The notes under the pieces were generated by a model, which saw only the letters and a list, made by a program, of their open reading frames with translations, did not search any database and was not told where the DNA came from. Made by a program: the position numbers and the translations under genes. From positions 1-47,714 of the forward strand of contig CACZLE010000017.1 in assembly GCA_902781945.1 (NCBI GenBank): a DNA stretch of 47,714 bases, read 5' to 3'. Source of the DNA: an uncultured Eubacteriales bacterium. GTDB taxonomy: Bacteria > Bacillota > Clostridia > Christensenellales > Aristaeellaceae. Positions 16,476 to 24,906 of the stretch are shown here, piece after piece; position 1 is the stretch's first letter; the number at the start of each line of letters is the position of its first letter.

Positions 16476-17735
16476 TCAATCGATAAAGTCAAACTGCATA
16501 TCCTCGATCTGCACGGTGTCGCCCTCGCCCGCGCCCGCCTTGCGCAGGGCGTCGATGACGCCGGTGCGGCGCAGGGTCAGGTGGAACCACTTCATGCTGT
16601 CGGTGTCCTCAAAGTTCACGCTGCCCAACAGCCGCTCCATGGCCGCGCCCTCCACCAGATACACGCCGCCGTCCTTGCGCACGGTGTAGCCGCTCAGGTC
16701 GGGCAGATCGTCCAGGAATTCCTCCTGCTCGTAGGGGGTCACCGGGGGCAGCTCGGAGAGCTTGCGGGCCACGGCGTCCAGCAGTTCGTCAAAGCCCTGC
16801 CGGGTGGCGGCGGACACGGCGAACACCGGCACGTCGGGATATTTTTCCCGGAATAATTCCAGATATTCCGGGCCGTCGGGCAGATCCATCTTGTTGGCCG
16901 CCACGATCTGCGGGCGGTTTTTCAGGTCGCCATAGCGCTCCAGCTCCAGGTTGATGGCCTCGTAATCCGCAATGGGATCACGGCCCTCGCTGCCCGCCAT
17001 GTCGACGACATGGATCAGCAGGCGCGTGCGCTCCACATGCCGCAGAAAATCATGCCCCAAGCCCGCACCGTCGCTGGCGCCTTCCACCAGGCCGGGGATA
17101 TCCGCCATGACGAAATCCAGGCCGTGGCGGCGCACGATGCCCAGGTTGGGGGTCAGGGTGGTAAAGTGATAGTTGGCGATCTTGGGCTGGGCCCGGGTGA
17201 CGACGCTCAGGATCGTGCTCTTGCCCACGTTGGGGAAGCCCACCAGGCCCACATCCGCGATGGTCTTGAGCTCCAGGGTGAATTTGAAGGGCTGGGTCAC
17301 CACGCCGGGCTTGGCAAAGTTGGGAGCCTGCCGGGTGGGGGTGGCAAAGTGGGCGTTGCCCCAGCCGCCCCGGCCCCCGTGCAGCAGCACCCGCTGCTGG
17401 CCGTCCTCAAACATATCGGCCACGATCTGGCCGTTTTCGCCCCGCACCACGGTGCCCACGGGCACCTTGATGATCATATCCTCGCCGTTGCGCCCGCTGC
17501 ACCGCCCGCCCCGACCATCCTCGCCGTTCTGGGCCCAGTATTTGGCCTTCATGCGGAAGTCCAGCAGGGTGTGCATGTTGCCGTCCGCCAGCAGCACGAT
17601 GCTGCCGCCATGGCCGCCGTCGCCGCCGTCCGGACCGCCGTTGAGGACAAATTTTTCCCGATGGAAGGATACGCAGCCGTTGCCGCCGTTGCCGGCCTTG
17701 GCCGTAAAGGGCGCGTGATCTACAAACAATGCCAT
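16476..17735 (-). CDS. obgE: GTPase ObgE/CgtA
   Basis: A 419-residue GTPase needed for large ribosomal subunit assembly and stress signalling. The glycine-rich OBG fold spans residues 1-~158 ('DHAPFTAKAGNGGNGCVSFHREKFV'). The G domain has G1 'GFPNVGKST', G3 'DIPGLVEGAS' and G4 'NKMD'. The C-terminal OCT domain (~330-419) is present, as is usual in Gram-positives. The gene is 3 bases after the DUF368 transporter and leads the rest of this operon. It is a core housekeeping gene and gives an anchor for phylogeny. Confidence 0.95.
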   Translation of the reverse strand: MALFVDHAPFTAKAGNGGNGCVSFHREKFVLNGGPDGGDGGHGGSIVLLADGNMHTLLDFRMKAKYWAQNGEDGRGGRCSGRNGEDMIIKVPVGTVVRGENGQIVADMFEDGQQRVLLHGGRGGWGNAHFATPTRQAPNFAKPGVVTQPFKFTLELKTIADVGLVGFPNVGKSTILSVVTRAQPKIANYHFTTLTPNLGIVRRHGLDFVMADIPGLVEGASDGAGLGHDFLRHVERTRLLIHVVDMAGSEGRDPIADYEAINLELERYGDLKNRPQIVAANKMDLPDGPEYLELFREKYPDVPVFAVSAATRQGFDELLDAVARKLSELPPVTPYEQEEFLDDLPDLSGYTVRKDGGVYLVEGAAMERLLGSVNFEDTDSMKWFHLTLRRTGVIDALRKAGAGEGDTVQIEDMQFDFID

Positions 17736-17738
17736 GGT

Positions 17739-18611
17739 TTACTCCTTTGCGCTCTCGGGGGCCAGCCGATCACAGGCCCACAGCACCACGATGCCCGCGA
17801 TCAGGGCGATGACGCCGATGAGATCGATATTTTTGAAGCCGGGGAACACGCAGCCGATGCTGCCCACCACGAAGCCGAAGATGGCCGCGTAGGTGATATT
17901 TGGATATTTGCTCAGCAGGAACTTGATGAGCTTGGAGCAGAACACCAGCCCCAGCACCACGCCGATCCCGAAGGGCAGCAGCAGGATCACGGCGCTCATC
18001 AGATTGCTGCTGGTCAGGGCGGCCACGGCGGCGATGATCTTGCCGTACACGCCCAGCAGCAGCATCACAAAGGAGCCGCTGATGCCCGGGATGATCATGG
18101 TGGAGGAGGCGATGACGCCGTACACCAGCATGAGCAGCGCCTGGCCCACGTCCACATTGCCCAGGGCGGCCCCGGCCTTGGCGGCTTCCTTGGCCTCGTC
18201 GGTGTTGCCCGCGGCGATCATGGGGATCATGATGCCAAAGCCCACCAGGAAGGCGATCAGCGTGCCCGCGGTCAGGCGCACCTTGCCGCCCTGCATAAAG
18301 GAGCTTTTGAACAGCATGGGCAGGCTGCCCAGGATGACGCCCACAAAGAACATGGCGCTCTGGGCGGGATAGCGCTCCAGCAGCCAGTTCATCAGCTTGC
18401 CAAAGGCCAGTATGCCGATCACCGCGCCCACGCCGAACACCAGGATGAACTTCCATTCCTTCTTGATGCCCTTGATGGGGTCGCTCAGTATGCCGATCAG
18501 CCGCTCATACACGCCGAACACCACCGCCATGGTGCCGCCGGACACGCCCGGGATCACGTTGGCCAGGCCGAACAGCACGCCGGCCAATACGAAAAACAGA
18601 TTTTGCATCAT
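17739..18611 (-). CDS. DUF368 membrane transporter (PopT-type undecaprenyl phosphate translocase)
   Basis: A 290-residue polytopic membrane protein with the DUF368 hallmark 'GLANVIPGVSGGTMAVVFGVYE' (~15-37) and its inverted-repeat counterpart 'STMIIPGISGSFVMLLLGVYGKI' (~165-190). The two IPG-SG half-sites suggest an internally duplicated fold. Family members (PopT) have been shown to return undecaprenyl phosphate, the cell-wall lipid carrier, across the membrane. About eight or nine hydrophobic segments are visible. It is the first gene of the DUF368-obgE-esterase-amidohydrolase-DUF975 operon. Confidence 0.85.
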   Translation of the reverse strand: MMQNLFFVLAGVLFGLANVIPGVSGGTMAVVFGVYERLIGILSDPIKGIKKEWKFILVFGVGAVIGILAFGKLMNWLLERYPAQSAMFFVGVILGSLPMLFKSSFMQGGKVRLTAGTLIAFLVGFGIMIPMIAAGNTDEAKEAAKAGAALGNVDVGQALLMLVYGVIASSTMIIPGISGSFVMLLLGVYGKIIAAVAALTSSNLMSAVILLLPFGIGVVLGLVFCSKLIKFLLSKYPNITYAAIFGFVVGSIGCVFPGFKNIDLIGVIALIAGIVVLWACDRLAPESAKE

Positions 18612-18656
18612 TTCTGCAAAGGTTCTCCTTCAATCAAATTGGTGCCATACACACCT

Positions 18657-18662
18657 ATTATA
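18657..18662 (-). promoter_or_regulatory. Probable -10 element of the DUF368-obgE operon
   Basis: TATAAT preceded by CTG lies 45 bases before the DUF368 start. The matching -35 position (TTCCGC) is poor, so this would be a weak or activator-dependent promoter. Confidence 0.4.
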
Positions 18663-18709
18663 CAGTATACATGAAAAAAGCGGAAAAGTACAGCCAAAAA
18701 CGAGAAAGA

Positions 18710-18732
18710 TCCTTCCGAATAAATCGGAAGGA
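18710..18732 (-). terminator. Terminator of leuS
   Basis: A 9-bp stem, TCCTTCCGA (on this strand) with TCGGAAGGA, five-base loop, followed on the minus strand by TCTTTCTCGTTTTT. Confidence 0.8.
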
Positions 18733-18749
18733 CCCTTGAAAAAAGATTA

Positions 18750-21170
18750 TTACTTTACCACGATATTGAGCAGCCGTCCGGGGACGAAGATGAACTTGAC
18801 GATCTGCTTGTCGCCTACGGCCTTGACCACGTCGGGATGCTCCCGCAGGGTGTCGGCGTCCTCGCGGGTCAGGTTCGCGGGCACCATGATGCGGCCCCGG
18901 ATCTTGCCGTTGATCTGGATGGCGATTTCCACCTCGTCCTTCACCATGGCGGCCTCGTCGTATTCGGGCCAGGGCTGGGTGTAGATGGGCGCGCCAAAGC
19001 CGTTCATCTCCCAGATCTCCTCGGTCACGTGGGGAGCCACGGGGTTCAGCAGCAGCAGCAAGGCCTTGTATTCGCCCCGGGTCACGCTGCCTTTTTTCAC
19101 CAGCTCGTTCACCAGCGTCATCATCTGGGCGATGGCGGTGTTGAACTTCATGCCGTCAAAGTCCTCGCTCACCTTCTTGATGGTGGCGTGCACGCTGGCC
19201 TTCATGTCGTCGCTCAGACCCTCGTCGTCGGTCAAAATGCCCTGCAGGCGCCATACGCGCTCGATGAACTTGCGGCAGCCCACCGCGCCGGTGGTGCTCC
19301 ACGGGATGGCCTGATCGAAGGCACCCATGAACATCTCGTACATGCGGAAGGCGTCCGCGCCCAGCAGATCCACCATCTCGTCAGGATTGATCACGTTGCC
19401 GCGGGATTTGCTCATCTTCTGGCCGTCGGTGCCCAGCACCATGCCGTGGCTGGTGCGCTTCTTGTAGGGCTCGCTGACGGGGCTTACGCCGATGTCGTAG
19501 AGGAACTGGTTCCAGAACCGGCTGTACAGCAGATGCAGGGTGGTGTGTTCCATGCCGCCGTTGTACCAGTCCACGGGCATCCAGTATTGCAGGGCCTCCT
19601 TGGCGGCCAGGGCCATGTCGTTCTTCGGGTCGCAGTATCGCAGGAAGTACCAGCTGCTGCCGGCCCATTGGGGCATGGTGTCGGTCTCGCGCTTGGCGTC
19701 GCCGCCGCACTGGGGGCACTTGCAGTTCACCCAATCGGTGATCTTGCTGAGGGGGCTTTCGCCGGTCTCGGTGGGCTCGTAGTTCTTGATGTCGGGCAGC
19801 AGCAGGGGCAGGTCCTTTTCGTCCAGGGGCACCATGCCGCACTTCGGGCAATGCACGATGGGAATGGGCTCGCCCCAATAGCGCTGGCGGGCAAACACCC
19901 AGTCGCGCAGCTTATAGTTGATCTTGCGCTCGCCAAAGCCGTGCTCGATGGCGTATTCGATGGCGGCCTTCTTGGCTTCCGCCACGGTCATGCCGTTCAT
20001 GAAGCCGCTGTTCACCATGGTGCCGGTGGCCACGTCGGGATAGCATTCCTCCTGCACATTTTTGCCGCCGCTTACCACCTCCACGATAGGCAGGCCGAAC
20101 TTCTTGGCAAAGTCCCAGTCGCGCTCGTCGTGGGCGGGCACGGCCATGATGGCGCCGGTGCCGTAGGTCATCAGCACGTAGTCGCTGATCCAGATGGGAA
20201 TGCTCTTGCCCGTCATGGGGTTGATGGCGCGCAGGCCGTCGATCTCCACGCCGGTCTTGTCCTTGTTGATCTCGGTGCGCTCAAAGTCGCTCTTGCGCTG
20301 GGCGGCGGCGCGGTATTCCATCAGGGCGTCGTAGTTTTTGATCTGATCCTTGTATTTTTCAATGTAGGGATGCTCGGGGGAAAGCACCATGTAGGTCGCG
20401 CCAAACAGCGTATCCACGCGGGTGGTGAACACGCGCAGCTTGTCCTGGGTGCCCTCCAGCTGGAAGTCCACCTCGCTGCCCTCGCTGCGGCCAATCCAGT
20501 TGCGCTGGCTGATCTTCACCCGGTCGATGAAGTCCACGTCGTCCAGGCCGTCCAGCAGCTTTTGGGCATAGGCGGTGATTTTCAGCATCCATTGGCTCTG
20601 CTGGCGATGCACCACGGGGCTGCCGCAGCGCTCGCACACGCCGTCCACCACTTCTTCGTTGGCCAGCACGCACTTGCAGCCCGTGCACCAGTTGACGGGC
20701 ATGTTGCTCTTGTAGGCCAGGCCGCGCTTGAACATCTGCAAAAAGATCCATTGGGTCCACTTGTAGTAGTTCGGATCGGTGGTATCCACTTCCCGGTCAT
20801 AGTCAAAGCTGAAGCCCAGCATCTGCAGCTGCGCCCGGAAATGATCGATGTTCTTTTTCGTCACCTCGGCGGGGTGCACGTGGTTCTTGATGGCGTAGTT
20901 TTCCGTGGGCAGGCCAAAGGCGTCCCAGCCGATGGGATGCAGCACGTTGTAGCCCTGCATGCGCTTTTTGCGGGCCACGATGTCCAGCGCCGTGTAGGGC
21001 CGGGGATGGCCCACGTGCAGGCCCTGTCCGGAGGGATAGGGGAACTCGATCAGGGTGTAATACTTGGGCTTGCTGTAATCGTTGGTGGCGGCAAAGGCCT
21101 TGTTGTCGGCCCAGATCTTCTGCCACTTCTTTTCGATTTTCGCCGGCTCGTACATGGGAATCTCGCGCAT
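18750..21170 (-). CDS. leuS: Leucyl-tRNA synthetase
   Basis: An 806-residue class I synthetase charging tRNA-Leu. The ATP-site '[17 protein letters not shown]' (HIGH box, ~45-61) and '[14 protein letters not shown]' (KMSKS, ~570) are intact. The editing domain CP1 is present between them, including '[21 protein letters not shown]', whose Asp is the editing residue. Two CxxC pairs ('[22 protein letters not shown]') form a zinc knuckle. '[11 protein letters not shown]' near the C-terminus is a family mark. It stands alone behind a T-box leader with its own promoter and terminator. Confidence 0.96.
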   Translation of the reverse strand: MREIPMYEPAKIEKKWQKIWADNKAFAATNDYSKPKYYTLIEFPYPSGQGLHVGHPRPYTALDIVARKKRMQGYNVLHPIGWDAFGLPTENYAIKNHVHPAEVTKKNIDHFRAQLQMLGFSFDYDREVDTTDPNYYKWTQWIFLQMFKRGLAYKSNMPVNWCTGCKCVLANEEVVDGVCERCGSPVVHRQQSQWMLKITAYAQKLLDGLDDVDFIDRVKISQRNWIGRSEGSEVDFQLEGTQDKLRVFTTRVDTLFGATYMVLSPEHPYIEKYKDQIKNYDALMEYRAAAQRKSDFERTEINKDKTGVEIDGLRAINPMTGKSIPIWISDYVLMTYGTGAIMAVPAHDERDWDFAKKFGLPIVEVVSGGKNVQEECYPDVATGTMVNSGFMNGMTVAEAKKAAIEYAIEHGFGERKINYKLRDWVFARQRYWGEPIPIVHCPKCGMVPLDEKDLPLLLPDIKNYEPTETGESPLSKITDWVNCKCPQCGGDAKRETDTMPQWAGSSWYFLRYCDPKNDMALAAKEALQYWMPVDWYNGGMEHTTLHLLYSRFWNQFLYDIGVSPVSEPYKKRTSHGMVLGTDGQKMSKSRGNVINPDEMVDLLGADAFRMYEMFMGAFDQAIPWSTTGAVGCRKFIERVWRLQGILTDDEGLSDDMKASVHATIKKVSEDFDGMKFNTAIAQMMTLVNELVKKGSVTRGEYKALLLLLNPVAPHVTEEIWEMNGFGAPIYTQPWPEYDEAAMVKDEVEIAIQINGKIRGRIMVPANLTREDADTLREHPDVVKAVGDKQIVKFIFVPGRLLNIVVK

Positions 21171-21189
21171 GATTGCCTCCTCAAAATAA

Positions 21190-21444
21190 AAATACCCGCC
21201 CGTCTTTTCACAAAGACGAAACGGCTGTTTCGCGGTACCACTTTGCTTGCGGCTTTCGCCGCCCCTCGCATGCGCTGTATCGGGCGCCCCCGGTGGGCCT
21301 ACGCAAAGGTTCGGGCCTTCCCTCCCCTTTTCTCAGCACCCCTGGCTCCGGAGCGAGCGGCCCGCTCTCCCTCTCCGCGCTTCCACCACCCGCGCGGCTC
21401 TCTGAACAGGAAAAAGCAGGCGTTCTCCTTCATGGCCGTATGAC
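21190..21444 (-). promoter_or_regulatory. T-box leader of leuS
   Basis: The 270-base untranslated leader carries the T-box core AAGTGGTACCGCG (21231-21243 on this strand), which pairs with uncharged tRNA acceptor ends. A terminator-like hairpin GTCTTTGTGAAAAGAC before TTTTTATTTT follows it at ~21185-21215. The upstream part forms GC-rich stems (GGAGCC, GCCGCGCGG) typical of stem I. Uncharged tRNA-Leu should stabilise the antiterminator and raise leuS expression. I could not assign the specifier codon with confidence; CTC in GCTCGCTCC is a candidate. Confidence 0.85.
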
Positions 21445-21450
21445 TTGACT

Positions 21451-21479
21451 ATTATATAAAAAAGTTGGGGATTTGTAAA
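21451..21479 (-). promoter_or_regulatory. Sigma-A promoter of the leuS leader
   Basis: TTTACA (21474-21479), 17-base spacer, TATAAT (21451-21456). Transcription should begin near 21444, which defines the leader. Confidence 0.8.
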
Positions 21480-21496
21480 GAAAAATATTCTGCGAT

Positions 21497-21967
21497 CTAC
21501 TGCTCCACCCGATAATACCGAAACCCCACATCCTCCCTGACCAGCCGGAACCCCGCCTTCTCCAGCACGTGCTGGCTGCGGGTGTTGGTGATCACGGCGT
21601 CGGCGTTCACGGCCAGCATGGCCAAGCGGTCAAAGGCATACCGCACCGCCAGCCGTTCGGCCTGGGTGCCGTAGCCCCAGCCCTTGACGGCGTCGTTTTG
21701 CAGGTGAATGCTGAGGGCGCATTCCCGCCTGTCCCGGTTGATGGCCTTCAATTGCACCTCTCCGATGGGCCGTCCGTCCAGCAGCACGGCGAACAGCACC
21801 CGGTCAGGCGTCTGCCGAGCATCAAAATATCGATCCACCGTCGCCGCGTCATACACATAGGGCCGATACTCCGCGGCTTCCAGATACAGGGCCGGATCAT
21901 TTTCCCAGCCCTGGTACAGCGCGTGGCACTGCGCCCGGGTCATGACGGCCAATTCAACCTTGCCCAT
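21497..21967 (-). CDS. GNAT-family N-acetyltransferase
   Basis: A 156-residue acetyltransferase of the RimJ/RimL-like GNAT type. 'IGEVQLKAINRDRRECALSIHLQNDAVKGWGYGTQAERLAVRYAF' spans beta-strand 4 and the acetyl-CoA pyrophosphate loop (here GWGYGT), and 'VLEKAGFRLVRED' is the typical C-terminal block. Its start overlaps the preceding GNAT gene by 14 bases, so the two are translationally coupled. The acceptor is unknown. Confidence 0.82.
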   Translation of the reverse strand: MGKVELAVMTRAQCHALYQGWENDPALYLEAAEYRPYVYDAATVDRYFDARQTPDRVLFAVLLDGRPIGEVQLKAINRDRRECALSIHLQNDAVKGWGYGTQAERLAVRYAFDRLAMLAVNADAVITNTRSQHVLEKAGFRLVREDVGFRYYRVEQ

Positions 21968-22478
21968 ACTGCTCCCTGCTCATTTCCATCTCCACCACCT
22001 GCCAGGTCTCGCCGCCCACGGTGGTATCCCGGGTGCTGACGGGCACAAAGCCCAGGGCGCGATAGCAGCGATACCCCGGCACATTCTGGGCGTATACGCC
22101 GATGGTCACCTTCTCGGCCCCCATGATCTCAAAGGCCAATTTGAGCCCCAGGCCCAGCATTTGCCGACCGATGCCCTGACCGCGCCGGGCCGCGTCCACG
22201 ATCACCCAGCCCAGCCGCAGCACCCGATGATCGCCTGCCGGATACCGGACGATAAAATGCCCCACGGGCTCATCTCCGTCAAAGGCCATGAAGGGATAAA
22301 AGTTGTCTGGCTCGGCGCATAGCCCGTTGCGGGCAAAATAAACTTCATTCAAAGCTTCCGCCGACAGGGGATAGGGGCCGATCAGCTCCCCGCCCCACAG
22401 ATGATAGGTCTTTTGATCCCGGCACCAGCCGATGATCGCATCGGCGTCGCAGGGCTTATAGGGCCGCAGTCGCAGCAT
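21954..22478 (-). CDS. GNAT-family N-acetyltransferase
   Basis: A 174-residue acetyltransferase whose acetyl-CoA loop is 'RRGQGIGRQML' (the Q/RxxGxG/A motif), preceded by 'LRLGWVIVD' and followed by 'KVTIGVYAQNVPGYRCYRALGF'. The N-terminus 'LRLRPYKPCDADAIIGW' fits ribosomal-protein or small-molecule acetyltransferases. The start follows GGAGGG. It lies 61 bases downstream of the end of the ethanolamine operon but beyond a terminator. Sharing a strand with that operon means readthrough is possible, but no link is implied. Confidence 0.82.
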   Translation of the reverse strand: MLRLRPYKPCDADAIIGWCRDQKTYHLWGGELIGPYPLSAEALNEVYFARNGLCAEPDNFYPFMAFDGDEPVGHFIVRYPAGDHRVLRLGWVIVDAARRGQGIGRQMLGLGLKLAFEIMGAEKVTIGVYAQNVPGYRCYRALGFVPVSTRDTTVGGETWQVVEMEMSREQYGQG

Positions 22479-22498
22479 GGCTTTCCCTCCACAAAAGA

Positions 22499-22525
22499 AC
22501 CGGGGAAAGGCAGCCCATCCCCGGT
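22499..22525 (-). terminator. Terminator of the ethanolamine microcompartment operon
   Basis: The stem ACCGGGGA with TCCCCGGT (22518-22525 and 22499-22506), 11-base loop, followed by TCTTTT on the minus strand. It lies 15 bases after the phosphodiesterase stop, which places that gene inside the operon. Confidence 0.65.
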
Positions 22526-22539
22526 ATGTTCTCGTTTGC

Positions 22540-23280
22540 TTATTTGCCCTGGTGCGCCTTGAGGCATTCCAGGCCCACGTCGGGATAGTTGGTGATCAGC
22601 ACGTCCGCGCCTTCCTTGAGCACGGCCTCCAGATCCTCCTTGCGATTCACGGTCCAGGGGTTCACCTGGATGCCCGCCTTGTGGGCTTCGGCGCACTCGC
22701 CGCCGGGCAGCAGCACCTCGGTAAAGTGCGGATGGATGGCGTCCATGCCCAGTGCCACGGCGTAGGCCCAGGGCCTATACAGGGTGGCTTCGTACAGCAG
22801 GCCGCAGTACAGGCTCTTGTCGATGGCCTTCACCCGCAGCATGCTCAGATGGCTGAAGGAGGAAAAGATGATCTTGTCCAGCATGCCTTCCTTGGCGGCC
22901 AGATCGATGACCTTCTGCTCCAGGCCCGGATAATCCAGGCAGCTGTTTTTCAGCTCCGTGTTGATCTTCATGCCGTAGGGCTTCAGCAGATGGAAAACCT
23001 CCTGCAGGGTGGGGATTGTGGCGTCCTTGTATTCCGGGTGGGTCTTGTTGAAATGGTGGGATTTGAGTTCACTGAGCGTCATATCCTTGATGAAGCCCGT
23101 GCCGTCGGCCACGCGGTCGATGGTCTCGTCGTGGGCCACCACCAGTTCGCCGCTCTTGCAGATATGCACGTCCAATTCCACGCCGTGGGCGCCCATCTTG
23201 GCCGCCAGCTCAAAGGCTTCCAGGGTGTTTTCCGGCGCGTAGCCGGAAGCGCCGCGATGACCGAAAATGTACTGACTCAT
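22540..23280 (-). CDS. Glycerophosphodiester phosphodiesterase (last gene of the eut operon)
   Basis: A 246-residue GDPD of the cytoplasmic UgpQ type, splitting glycerophosphodiesters into glycerol-3-phosphate and the free alcohol. The catalytic signature 'GHRGASGYAPENTLEAF' is at the N-terminus, with metal ligands in 'GVELDVHICKSGELVVAHDETI' (ELD..H and HDxxI), and 'KINTELKN' in the middle. There is no signal peptide. The gene starts 20 bases after the PduT-like shell gene and is followed by a terminator, so it belongs to the ethanolamine operon. Glycerophosphoethanolamine is an obvious substrate, because its product ethanolamine feeds the pathway. That substrate is my inference; the family itself is broad. 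Confidence 0.88.
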   Translation of the reverse strand: MSQYIFGHRGASGYAPENTLEAFELAAKMGAHGVELDVHICKSGELVVAHDETIDRVADGTGFIKDMTLSELKSHHFNKTHPEYKDATIPTLQEVFHLLKPYGMKINTELKNSCLDYPGLEQKVIDLAAKEGMLDKIIFSSFSHLSMLRVKAIDKSLYCGLLYEATLYRPWAYAVALGMDAIHPHFTEVLLPGGECAEAHKAGIQVNPWTVNRKEDLEAVLKEGADVLITNYPDVGLECLKAHQGK

Positions 23281-23300
23281 GGGAAAAACCTCCTTTATAT

Positions 23301-23846
23301 TTAAAGCATCGCTTCAAAGATCTCATGCCGGGGCGAGGGGATGACGCAGGTGGACACCAGGGTGCCGTCCTTGCGGGAGGGCACGGTGCCCGCGTCGATG
23401 GCGGCCTGCACGGCGGCCACCTCACCGCTGAGGGTCACATAGCTTTTGCCGCCGATGCCCAGGCCCAGCCGCACCTCCATCAGCCGCACGTCCGCCGCCT
23501 TGGCGGCCAGATCGCCCGCCACCACCGCCGCCGCGATGGTGTAGAATTCCATCACGCCCATGGCGTTCAGCTCTCCCGGCGGGTTGCCGCCGCCGATGGC
23601 CTGCACCATCTGCGGGTCCAGGCTGGCGATGGTCAGATCGTCCACCAGATATTCGCCCGCGTAGCGCTTGCCCGCGTCCATGGCCGCCGCCACCGCCGCC
23701 ACCTCGCCGTAGATGACCACCGTATATTTGCCGGGGCATACCGCCCCCGCCTTGATCAGCGTCACTTCGGCGGCTTTCAGCATGGCGTCGCCCGCGATCA
23801 CGCCCCGCGCGATGCTGTTGGTTTCCAGCAGACCCAATGAAATCAT
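23301..23846 (-). CDS. PduT-like tandem BMC-domain shell protein (Fe-S trimer)
   Basis: A 181-residue protein with two BMC domains (about 3-90 and 95-180), each starting with the 'ALG..E' type strand ('SLGLLETNSIARGVIAGDAMLKAAEV' and 'AMGVMEFYTIAAAVVAGDLAAKAADV'). Such proteins form pseudohexameric trimers in the shell. Cys37 in 'KAGAVCPGKY' corresponds to the PduT cysteine that, three-fold repeated at the central pore, holds a [4Fe-4S] cluster. A PduS-like flavo/Fe-S protein is encoded three genes upstream in transcription order, so electrons could pass across the shell. PduT is a typical partner of PduS in propanediol compartments and is unexpected in classical eut operons. Confidence 0.87.
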   Translation of the reverse strand: MISLGLLETNSIARGVIAGDAMLKAAEVTLIKAGAVCPGKYTVVIYGEVAAVAAAMDAGKRYAGEYLVDDLTIASLDPQMVQAIGGGNPPGELNAMGVMEFYTIAAAVVAGDLAAKAADVRLMEVRLGLGIGGKSYVTLSGEVAAVQAAIDAGTVPSRKDGTLVSTCVIPSPRHEIFEAML

Positions 23847-23868
23847 GGCTGTGTTTCCTTTCGATCAG

Positions 23869-24897
23869 TCAGTCGGCAAAGGTAATGGTTTGTTTTTCCG
23901 CGTCCACCGTGGCCACGGGCCCGAAGGGGATGATGCACCGGGGCAGGGCGTGGCCAACGTTCACATTGCACAGGATGGGCAGATGGGGGTCGCCAATGAT
24001 CTCCCGCAGCGCCGCCTTGTATTCCGCGTGATATTTGTCGTCCATGGGCTTGCCCGCGATCACGCCGTTGATCACGCCGAAAACGCCGGTTTCTTTCAGA
24101 TATTGCAGGGATTTGCGGTATTTTTTCGGGGTGGGCTGCTCCTCGCTGGATTCCAGCAGCAGAATGCGGCCCCGCCAGTCCTCCAACGAGGGGAAAAGGC
24201 CGTATTTGCGGCAGGTTTCCGGCATGTCTGCGTAGCGTTCGGCGTCGAATATGTCGTACAGGCTGTCGATGCAGCCGCCCAGGATGGGGCCGCTGAAATG
24301 GGCAGCTCCTTGCAGCAATTCAAAGCCGCGATCCGGATGACTGACCAGCGGCGTTCCCACCTGATCCGGGCCAAAGCTGGCGCGGCTTTCATACCAAACC
24401 TCGCTGGGGATAATCTGTCGGATATGATCGGTGGTGATCAGCTCTTCAAAATACCGGCGCGTATAAGGGAGCATCTCCTGATCCAATTCGCAGACATCCG
24501 GCAGAAAGGCTTGACCATAAAAGGTGCTCAGGCCCACCTTGTGGAGCATCAGATGATTGATGGTGGTATCGGAAAAACCCAGAAAGGTCTTTTTCGTGAG
24601 GGCCTTTTGCAGTTCCCCGTGTTCCATCAGATGGGGAAGCAGCCGATAGGTGTCGTCCCCGCCGATGGCGCACAGGATCATATCGATCTCGGGATCGGCG
24701 AAGGCAGCCAGCAGATCTGCTGCCCGGTGCTCTGGATGCTCCCGAAGAGCATCCATGCCATCCCGGGCATGGGGCAAAAACTTGATTTTCAGCCCATAGG
24801 CTTTCAGCCGCTCTATGCCCAGCTTTGCTTCGTGCTCCACAAAACGCTCGCCCAATATACCGCTGGACAGGCTGACGATCCCAACTGTTTTTACCAT
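23869..24897 (-). CDS. Peptidase S66 family (LD-carboxypeptidase/MccF-like) homologue inside the eut operon
   Basis: A 342-residue protein with the S66 fold. Family marks are 'MILCAIGGDDTYRLLP' (~73-88), 'FLGFSDTTINHLM', 'SGPILGGCIDSL', 'ILLLESSEE' (catalytic Glu) and 'NVGHALPRCIIPFGP' (catalytic His). The nucleophile Ser of the usual GGxxS segment is replaced by Thr83 as I align it. S66 enzymes cleave L,D bonds in cell-wall peptides or amide-linked antibiotics such as microcin C7. This one lies between the PduS-like and PduT-like genes with gaps of 9 and 22 bases, so it is co-transcribed with the microcompartment. No signal peptide or encapsulation helix is seen. Its role in ethanolamine use is unknown. 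Confidence 0.8.
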   Translation of the reverse strand: MVKTVGIVSLSSGILGERFVEHEAKLGIERLKAYGLKIKFLPHARDGMDALREHPEHRAADLLAAFADPEIDMILCAIGGDDTYRLLPHLMEHGELQKALTKKTFLGFSDTTINHLMLHKVGLSTFYGQAFLPDVCELDQEMLPYTRRYFEELITTDHIRQIIPSEVWYESRASFGPDQVGTPLVSHPDRGFELLQGAAHFSGPILGGCIDSLYDIFDAERYADMPETCRKYGLFPSLEDWRGRILLLESSEEQPTPKKYRKSLQYLKETGVFGVINGVIAGKPMDDKYHAEYKAALREIIGDPHLPILCNVNVGHALPRCIIPFGPVATVDAEKQTITFAD

Positions 24898-24906
24898 AAA
24901 ACTCCC

